Positions 57,986 to 64,000 of a stretch of DNA of 64,000 nt are shown here, piece by piece. The DNA lies in the NCBI GenBank assembly GCA_903772945.1, contig CAICTM010000283.1, positions 17,249-81,248 of the forward strand, in the 5' to 3' direction. Origin of the DNA: Seminavis robusta. Lineage: Eukaryota > Bacillariophyta > Bacillariophyceae > Naviculales > Naviculaceae. Below the pieces are notes generated by a model that worked only from the letters and a program-made list of their open reading frames with translations, did not search any database and was not told the origin of the DNA. Position 1 is the first letter of the stretch; the number at the start of each line of letters is the position of its first letter. Made by a program: the position numbers and the translations under genes.

Positions 57986-59489
57986 CGAGGTACTCTCGGT
58001 CGACAGTGACGATGACTCGAAGAATGGTGACCAGAATCCTGGATCTCCACCCAGTTTGTCTGGACTTCCCGATGGATATGAGTGGAGGTTTGGTCCCGAG
58101 CCTGTTGATTACGACGAGGTTGTCGATCTTGATGAGAGCGAACCAGGTCACATTGAAGAAGTCATCGAGTTTCTTCTTGCGAAGGATCCTGCCCTTATCA
58201 CAGACCAGGAAAACCACATCCTCAACTTCTACTTAGGTACCAAGCGTCCTGGTGCTGTCATTCCCATGGCCTGGGTAGCTGTTCGAAAGAACAAAACGTC
58301 TCCAACCAAATCTCCACCGAAGAAGCGTCGTGATACGAAACCCACTCTGGATTTCTGCAGATCGGCTGGTCGTTCTTTCTTTGCAAAGAACAATCAGGAC
58401 TCCGAGCTGATGAACGACGGAGACTTATCCTCCAGTGAAGATCATGATGCTACGACGAGCAAACCTGGAGCTCAGAAAGGTGGAAAGGGAACCAGCAAGA
58501 ACAAAGTCCGTTTCAGCAACGGGTCATCCGCTGCAGACGCAATTGACGTAGATGCACTCCTGGACGGCCAGCCCCAAGAAGAAAAGAAGCCAGCCGCGAA
58601 GAAGACTGGTGGGGGACCTGGAAAGTGTCGCAAGAAGAGGGAATCCACACCCTTCTTTACCAAGAAGAAACCCCCACCGTTCGCGTCCATTCCACTGCCA
58701 AGCAGCTCCGGATCTGACTCGGACACCGACTCGTCCGATGACAGTAGCTTAGACGAAATTTACAAGGAGTTGGCAAAGAAGAAGACCGTGCAGCGAAAGA
58801 GGAGGACTACCAAGAACAGGGGGGCACCTTCCCGTTCCAAGAAGAAGCCAGGAAAGAAAAGTGACGACACCCCAGAGAAGTGGAAGGATCGAAAGCAACG
58901 TGCCAAAGAACGTCACGAAGAGAGAAAAGAGGAGAGAAAGAAGAAGAAGGCGGAAGCAAAGGACGAGGAAATCGAGGAATCCATTACTCCACCAATGACT
59001 GGAGTGAAACCGAAGTATTGGAAGAGTTCGTCTGACTGGGAACAAGGTGCAAGACTACGTAACTGGAAGTCGGCATCCACAACCTACTCTCGTATGAATG
59101 GGTTTCCCGGTGCCAAGGCGATTCAGACCGTTCTGGAAACCGCCGCAGATGAGAGTGGAAAAGCCCAACTCCGTGGCTACAGAGTCTCATCTCCTACACT
59201 AGCACCAGCTGACAAGGCCTCTAGGGATGCTATTGTGAAAGCGGCAACTACAGTTATCCTGAAACTGGCTAAGGCGTCCATTATCCGCATGTTCCGTGAT
59301 GATCCATCTCTCATTTACTACTTTGTTGATGTGAGTGCAGCCGGCGTCCGCAACACAGACCGGCCCCCCTCTCCTGTCCACAATGCCATTGCTGCCACTA
59401 TGGGAGCCATCATGGACATGTTTGATCCCGATGAAGAAAACAAGGGAGAAGAAAAAGACAAGAAAAGCGGAAAGGGCGGCAAGAAGTGA
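57986..59489 (+). pseudogene. 5'-truncated ORF next to gypsy LTR
   Basis: An open frame of about 500 codons begins inside the right LTR without an ATG (open from 57924; a GTG is at 57981) and ends TGA at 59487-59489. After the LTR junction it reads HEVLSVDSDDDSKNGD, then LPDGYEWRFGPEPVDYDEVV. Long Lys/Ser/Asp-rich low-complexity stretches follow, with NLS-like PPKKRRDTK and RKRRTTKNR. A folded-looking C-terminal domain has WEQGARLRNWKSASTTYSRM, AKAIQTVLETAADESG and DAIVKAATTVILKLAKA. The low stop density argues for recent coding function. It lost its start by element insertion or recombination. Whether it was a host gene or an ORF of another transposon is unclear. Confidence 0.5.
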
Positions 59490-59728
59490 AGAGTGGTAAA
59501 CGGTCGTTGTTGTGTTCGCGTACATGTAATACCCCCCGCGATACCCAGCCAGTTTTTGGGCGCAAGAAGAATGTTAACTGTAGGATAAATAGTACTAGGC
59601 CTACTTATAAGACAGACAGAAAGTGGTCGCGGGTAGTCGCGTGTATTTGAACCAAATTTTTCTGGGGACCGAAATGGCCCTTAAGTAATTTAGATCTGGG
59701 TAATAGGGGAGGGTTTTTTAGAGCACCC

Positions 59729-60173
59729 GGAGCGTTCCTCAATCGTGCATGAAACAGACCCTAAAATAGGGTCGGATTTAGGGTCGGATTCCCTTTAGGG
59801 TCGGGTTTCGAAACCGACCCTAAAAATAGGGACGTTTTCTGAAAAATAGGGACGGTTTCTGAAAAAGCGTCCCTAATTTAGGTTCGGGTTTCATTTTAGG
59901 GTTCGGTTTGAAAAACGTCCCTAAATAGAAACGGGACTGCCTGGTAAATACATTGAAAACGCACCAATATTAGGGTCGGGTTTCGAAACCGACCCTAAAA
60001 ATAGGGACGTTTTCTGAAAAATAGGGACGGTTTCTGAAAAAACGTCCCTAATTTAGGGACGGGTTTCGATTTAGGGTCGGGTTTCGAAACCGTCCCTATA
60101 TTTAAGGGCAGATTCCCCAAACCGACCCTAAATTAGGGTCGATTTAAAGTCATGCACGATTGAGGAACGCTCC
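59729..60173. mobile_element. Inverted-repeat element with TAGGG palindromes
   Basis: 445 bp with perfect 24-bp terminal inverted repeats (59729-59752 and 60150-60173). The interior is built from words tagggtcggg, tagggacg and their complements, including near-perfect 31-bp palindromes centred on tttcgaaa (59794-59824 and about 59970). An approximately 87-bp stretch (59797-59883) is repeated almost exactly at 59971-60056. No ORF. The tttaggg/ccctaaa words resemble telomeric repeats by chance or origin. It lies between the truncated ORF and the hydrolase gene. Confidence 0.8.
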
Positions 60174-60296
60174 CGGAGTATTTTTGAAAAAGCGGGCTGG
60201 CTTTGGGTAGTCCCGGAGAGAGGATTGGGTGCCTCATGCCACGTCACAGGGGCGTTAGCTGCTGTGAACCCCTGGACACAAAACTACAGTTCGACG

Positions 60297-61529
60297 ATGA
60301 CGAAGACTCCTGCTAGTAGTAGTGAATCCTCGGCTCTGCTGCCAGCAAATAATGGCACTCCAAAACCTTCTGTGAGGACGGCAGTCGCATTTACAGCAAA
60401 TGTATCGCTCGCGATACTGGTACTGACTATTTTATCGGTGATATCCATGCGTTCCATGGGACTCATCATCAAATTCCTCCTGATACTGTTTTTGCTACTG
60501 GGTTGGGCATACTCCTTGCTCTGTCTCTATGGGCTGTATCTTTGGTGTCGTGGTGAAGTGCCGCTCACAAATTCCAATAAAGATGTTGATGGCAAGTATA
60601 TTGTGACTACTACTGCAAGTACTAATGATCGAACCATTGAGTATTTTGTTTGGGGAAGTACCAAACCGAATGCCACCGTCACGGTCGTTTGTCACGGCTC
60701 CAATACCACCGGGAAATACTTCAACCAATACCTTTATCCCGCCAAAACCATGGAAGCTATGAATGTCAAGGTCATTTCTCCTTCTTATCCAGGTCATGGT
60801 GGTAGTGATGCACAGCCCTTTCGTGATATTACGGATTGGCCCAAAGATGATCTAGAACCAATTTTACTAGCCGAAGGAGTAGATACATTCATGATCCAAG
60901 GAAGTTCCTACGGTACGGCTCATGCCATGGCAGCAGCCTCATACTTTTCACCGGATAGATGCTTGGCCATGGGATTGAACGTTCCTTATCTGCCGGAAAA
61001 CATTTGTCGCGAATTTGACTTGCACACCGATGCCGACTACATCTTATCGGAATCCAGTCTATCACATCCTTGGATCCTCCTTCCTATTCTGTCGCTTTTG
61101 TCATTAACGTACACACAAATTGCCAAGGGCGTCGGAATGATTGCAGAAGGACCAGCCGCCATGGAACAAATTCCAGCAGTGATCAGAGCTTTGGAAGCCG
61201 ATTGTCGACGATCCTTTTTGCGAGGACCCATTGGCCAAGCCTATGAAATGCTCAATAGCAGTACCAATCAACAGTGGCCCGATCCACGCGACATTCAATG
61301 CCAAAATGTCGCCATCTGGTATGCAGAAGATGATGGTGCTTGTCCACCCGACCATGGAGAATGGCTTGCGGATGTGTTTACCAAGAAAGAACGAAAAGAG
61401 AAAACGTGCAAGACAAACATTCGACACGAGAAAAAGGGATTGGGGCACTTTACGTATATGGACCATGCTAGCCGAGACCAAGGTATCATGACAGAGACAT
61501 TGCTGGCCATGATCTTGGACCAACAATGA
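60297..61529 (+). CDS. Membrane alpha/beta-hydrolase
   Basis: Single exon, 410 aa. The frame is open further up, but the first ATG with sense is 60297 (MTKTPASSSESS). Two hydrophobic segments at about 29-50 and 55-82 make a membrane hairpin or double anchor. The hydrolase fold follows: strand TVTVVCHGSNTTGKYF with an oxyanion-type HG, then ISPSYPGHGGSD, and the nucleophile elbow GSSYG with Ser204. A lid region has a further hydrophobic stretch (WILLPILSLLSL), then a late strand NVAIWYAEDDGACPP holding the acid, and His384 in GLGHF. Family members are serine hydrolases acting on esters or lipids; the substrate is not predictable. The triad is complete and the length normal. Confidence 0.85.
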   Translation: MTKTPASSSESSALLPANNGTPKPSVRTAVAFTANVSLAILVLTILSVISMRSMGLIIKFLLILFLLLGWAYSLLCLYGLYLWCRGEVPLTNSNKDVDGKYIVTTTASTNDRTIEYFVWGSTKPNATVTVVCHGSNTTGKYFNQYLYPAKTMEAMNVKVISPSYPGHGGSDAQPFRDITDWPKDDLEPILLAEGVDTFMIQGSSYGTAHAMAAASYFSPDRCLAMGLNVPYLPENICREFDLHTDADYILSESSLSHPWILLPILSLLSLTYTQIAKGVGMIAEGPAAMEQIPAVIRALEADCRRSFLRGPIGQAYEMLNSSTNQQWPDPRDIQCQNVAIWYAEDDGACPPDHGEWLADVFTKKERKEKTCKTNIRHEKKGLGHFTYMDHASRDQGIMTETLLAMILDQQ

Positions 61530-62323
61530 TAAATTTTGCAGCACATGCAGCTATAGTGTCTGTGTTTATCCAATATTTCTATATCATACTTGGTGGAACG
61601 ACCGGCTTATTTGATTATGTTCATGAGGTCTCCAATGTGTTTCTATCAGACCGTACCGGTATACCGACCCTTTGGTATGAAGCAAGACTTCAATTTTCGA
61701 ATTGACAACAGTGCCCAACTGTCGCCGGATCCTTGTAGAGGGTGATGAGAGGACATGCTAAGCCTATGACAACATGTTCATACACCCTCTTGATCGATCG
61801 CTACGGCATGACGAAGTAAGGGTGGTAAGCAACAAAATTCGTGTTGTTATTTTGCGATTTACTCAAATTTTTTGAAAAAGTGAGACGGTTCCATTTCCAG
61901 TGAGGCTCGGCTGGCGAGTCATGCTTCCGGTCATCTCATTTTTTCGAAACACACTAAGTCACACTTCCGCGAAATAAAGAAATCCACGATCGCACCATCA
62001 CAAAGACAAAAGCCTGTTATTCCCCGAAGCACTGTTTGACCACTGAAGTGCATCCCCTAACCAGTGTAAACAGACGCTTTCCCTCACAAGCAGTCCACCA
62101 TCGAACCAGTGACATGAGTTGCCGTCACCAAAGATGCCACCCTTCACAAATTCCAGGAAGATCCGATGATCGGGAGGAAAGATCGCAACGGAAGATCCCG
62201 ACCGAAGATCACGAGACCATCATCCCGTGGCCAAACCAGAGCCACAAACTCAATATAAAGACAACCAACTACACCCCACAAACACACAGCCACCATCCCC
62301 TCCTATTGCATGCCTTGCAACAC
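61530..62323. other. Intergenic, nothing recognised
   Basis: 3' flank of the hydrolase and downstream side of the truncated gene. The plus ORF at 62036-62386 overlaps the minus-strand exon at 62324-62356 and is not called. Confidence 0.45.
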
Positions 62324-62544
62324 TCACTCCTCCACTTCATCCTCTTCACCAGCATCCTAAAATGGCAACAGTTCCAGAGGAGTTAGAAACCAGTCCAATA
62401 AAATAGGCAACAATAACACCACAAGCTTACCTCATTTTCCTCTTCCTCGTCATCCTTTGCCGCATGCCGCTTTTTGGAGTCTTCAATAAGCAATTTCCGG
62501 CCCGCTTCAGCATCAGGATGAGTCACACCCTTGTATTCGTACAT
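62324..62544 (-). pseudogene. 3' end of a gene cut by copia sequence
   Basis: Two exons on the minus strand. The first, 62544-62431, encodes MYEYKGVTHPDAEAGRKLL and continues SKKRHAAKDDEEEENE. The second, 62356-62324, encodes DAGEEDEVEE and a stop. The 74-bp intron has a GTAAGC donor and a ccattttag acceptor, and the joined frame is uninterrupted. The upstream (5') side is replaced at 62553 by copia LTR sequence eight bases before the possible ATG, so the gene body is missing. The acidic, lysine-rich tail is not diagnostic, and the family is not recognised. Confidence 0.5.
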
Positions 62545-62552
62545 ATCTCACT

Positions 62553-64000
62553 TGCGACAATACCATTGTGCATTGACTAGTCTAGGGATCTAAGAGATGT
62601 AAAGTTTGTATTTCCAAATAAGTGAGCAGTTATTGATTATTTTCTAGAATAAAGCTGCCTTCTGTCAAAGCCCTCAGCCTGTCGACCAGCCACTGTACAT
62701 GGAATTGCCTCATACTATCGACCCAAAGGTATAAGGAAAGGACTGTGTTTGAAACTTGACAAGTCCATCTATGGGCAGACCGATTCACCTAAATTTTTTA
62801 TGAGCATCTATGTCGGGATGATCCAACTTGGTTTCGAAACCTCGGCAGCAAGACCCATGTTTGTTTATTCATAAGGAGCATCACTCATGGTATTAAATTA
62901 TTGTGATGACCAAATCTGGCTCAGTCCAGACAATGATCTGATTGAGTCCTATGTTGGGCAGCTCCAGAAATTGGATATGACCTCACCATGGAAGAAAAAG
63001 GTGACATCTTTGGATTCCTCGGCATTAATTTGAAAGACAGGGAGACAATTTGAGCTTACTCAAAAAGGGCTCATCAAAAGGTCATCGAATATACTGGTAT
63101 GTTGACGCTAGCAAGAAGCTTTCTCCTGCCGCCACCGATCCTCTGGAGCTGACAAACTGGGGCCCCATTTGAGAAGAGTGGAGCTATCCAGCTGCAGTTG
63201 GATTCTGCTTTATATTGCGTCGAACTCTCGCCCAGACATCACTTTTAGTGTGCACCAGGTGGCACGATTCAGTCCACATCCCAGGCATTCCCATGCTCAA
63301 GCAATCAAACGTATCATTCGGTTCTGATTGGCACAAGTGACAAAGGCTTTGTTTTAGCCCTAAACTTATCAGGGACTTGATTGTTGGGTCGATGCTGACT
63401 TCGCCGGATTGTATGGATATGAGGATGAACAGGATCCTGTGTCCGTCAATCTCGCACTGGATTTGTCTTGACTTTGTTTGGGTGCCCTATCATCTGGTCC
63501 AGCAAGCTACAGACTGACATTACTTTGAGCTCCACTGCTCTGAGTATGTTGCCTTCACATGTCAATGAGGGAGCTGCTTCCTATGCGAGCTTTGCTCAAA
63601 GAAATTGGTAGCAAACTGAATATCCCGGAATTACTGACCAGTTCGTGCGCTCTACAGTGTTCGAAGACCCAAGTTGTTTTCTCTTGTGAATGTTCCCAAA
63701 TTCTGCGCGCAACAAGTATTTTGGCATTAAAGTACCACTTCTTCAGGTCCAATATCGGGGAGTCGAAGGGCATCGTGGCAGTATATTCCACTCTGGAACA
63801 ACGGGCCGACATTTTCACTAAGGGTCTTCGGCTCCACACAGTTTGCTGTCATTCGGAAGCTCCTCATGGTATGGTAATTTACCTCAGCACTTTGCTGGGG
63901 ACTCTCTCCTATCGTTTCTTGCTCCAGCTTCATTTCAGCTGTAAGGGAGTGCGACGGGATACAGCTTACAGTTCAGCTTTACAGTTTACAATTAGCAGCC
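62553..64000 (+). mobile_element. Rearranged copia copy with inverted LTRs
   Basis: 62553-62652 is the first 100 bp of the 152-bp LTR in the same orientation as at 33657. The RT-RNase H region follows at 62653-63870 but on the plus strand, opposite to that LTR. Then comes the purine tract gtaagggag, and a second LTR begins in plus orientation at 63950, running off the window. Coding phrases match the copia element at 25816 (GLIKRSSNILVC-like, DWHK, QRADIFTKGL), with many stops. The left LTR is truncated at the junction. Confidence 0.8.

Noticed and set aside
60225-60296. Upstream extension of the hydrolase frame
   Set aside because: It begins with TTG rather than ATG, and the extension lacks similarity to a signal or domain; ATG 60297 is more credible.
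1-64000. tRNA, rRNA and bacterial-type operon signals
   Set aside because: No cloverleaf, rRNA segment or Shine-Dalgarno-led operon was recognised by eye; a covariance-model scan would be needed to exclude tRNAs.

Overview
The window looks like nuclear DNA of a diatom, probably a raphid pennate. Genes carry short GT-AG introns (mostly 60-130 bp, often GTAAGT donors). The gene set includes a type III metacaspase with the p10 part ahead of the p20 part, an LNR/EGF membrane protein, a leucine-rich-repeat protein built from 72-nt exons, and armadillo-like and RING-H2 proteins. Copia-type and gypsy-type LTR retrotransposons are common. The species assignment is inference; no rRNA, tRNA or organelle marker was seen. 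Both window edges cut through repeats.

Layout. 1-0.5 kb: retroelement remnant. 2.2-2.5 kb: small conserved-looking ORF. 7.0-11.5 kb (minus): large EGF/LNR membrane protein with an in-frame TAA. 14.4-15.3 kb: degenerate gene. 15.5-16.7 kb: armadillo-like gene. 17.7-18.5 kb (minus): membrane RING-H2 protein. 20.2 kb: foldback element. 21.1-22.2 kb (minus): three-exon gene of unknown function. 22.9, 24.5 and 35.1 kb: three paralogues of a small secreted, acidic, eight-cysteine protein. 25.8-33.8 kb: a complete Ty1/copia-type element (minus) between two of these paralogues, with a 5-bp target duplication, identical LTRs and a smaller terminal-inverted-repeat element inside one LTR. 37.1-40.2 kb: LRR membrane protein. 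41.0-46.8 kb: divergent pair, metacaspase and a protein with four putative zinc-binding modules. 46.9-48.6 kb: a larger relative of the nested element, carrying a coiled-coil ORF and itself invaded by a foldback element. 48.9-53.6 kb: broken gag and RT/RNase H. 53.6-58.0 kb: decayed gypsy-type element. 58.0-59.5 kb: 5'-truncated ORF. 59.7-60.2 kb: inverted-repeat element. 60.3-61.5 kb: membrane alpha/beta-hydrolase. 62.3-62.5 kb: 3' end of a gene cut off by a rearranged copia copy that runs to the end.

The strongest candidates for something undescribed are the secreted cysteine-rich trio with its shared upstream block, the C-x2-C...H-x3-C four-module protein, the 9-nt microexon in the metacaspase, and the stacked transposons that use each other as targets. 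Exon boundaries were inferred by hand from splice consensus and reading-frame continuity and have no transcript support here.
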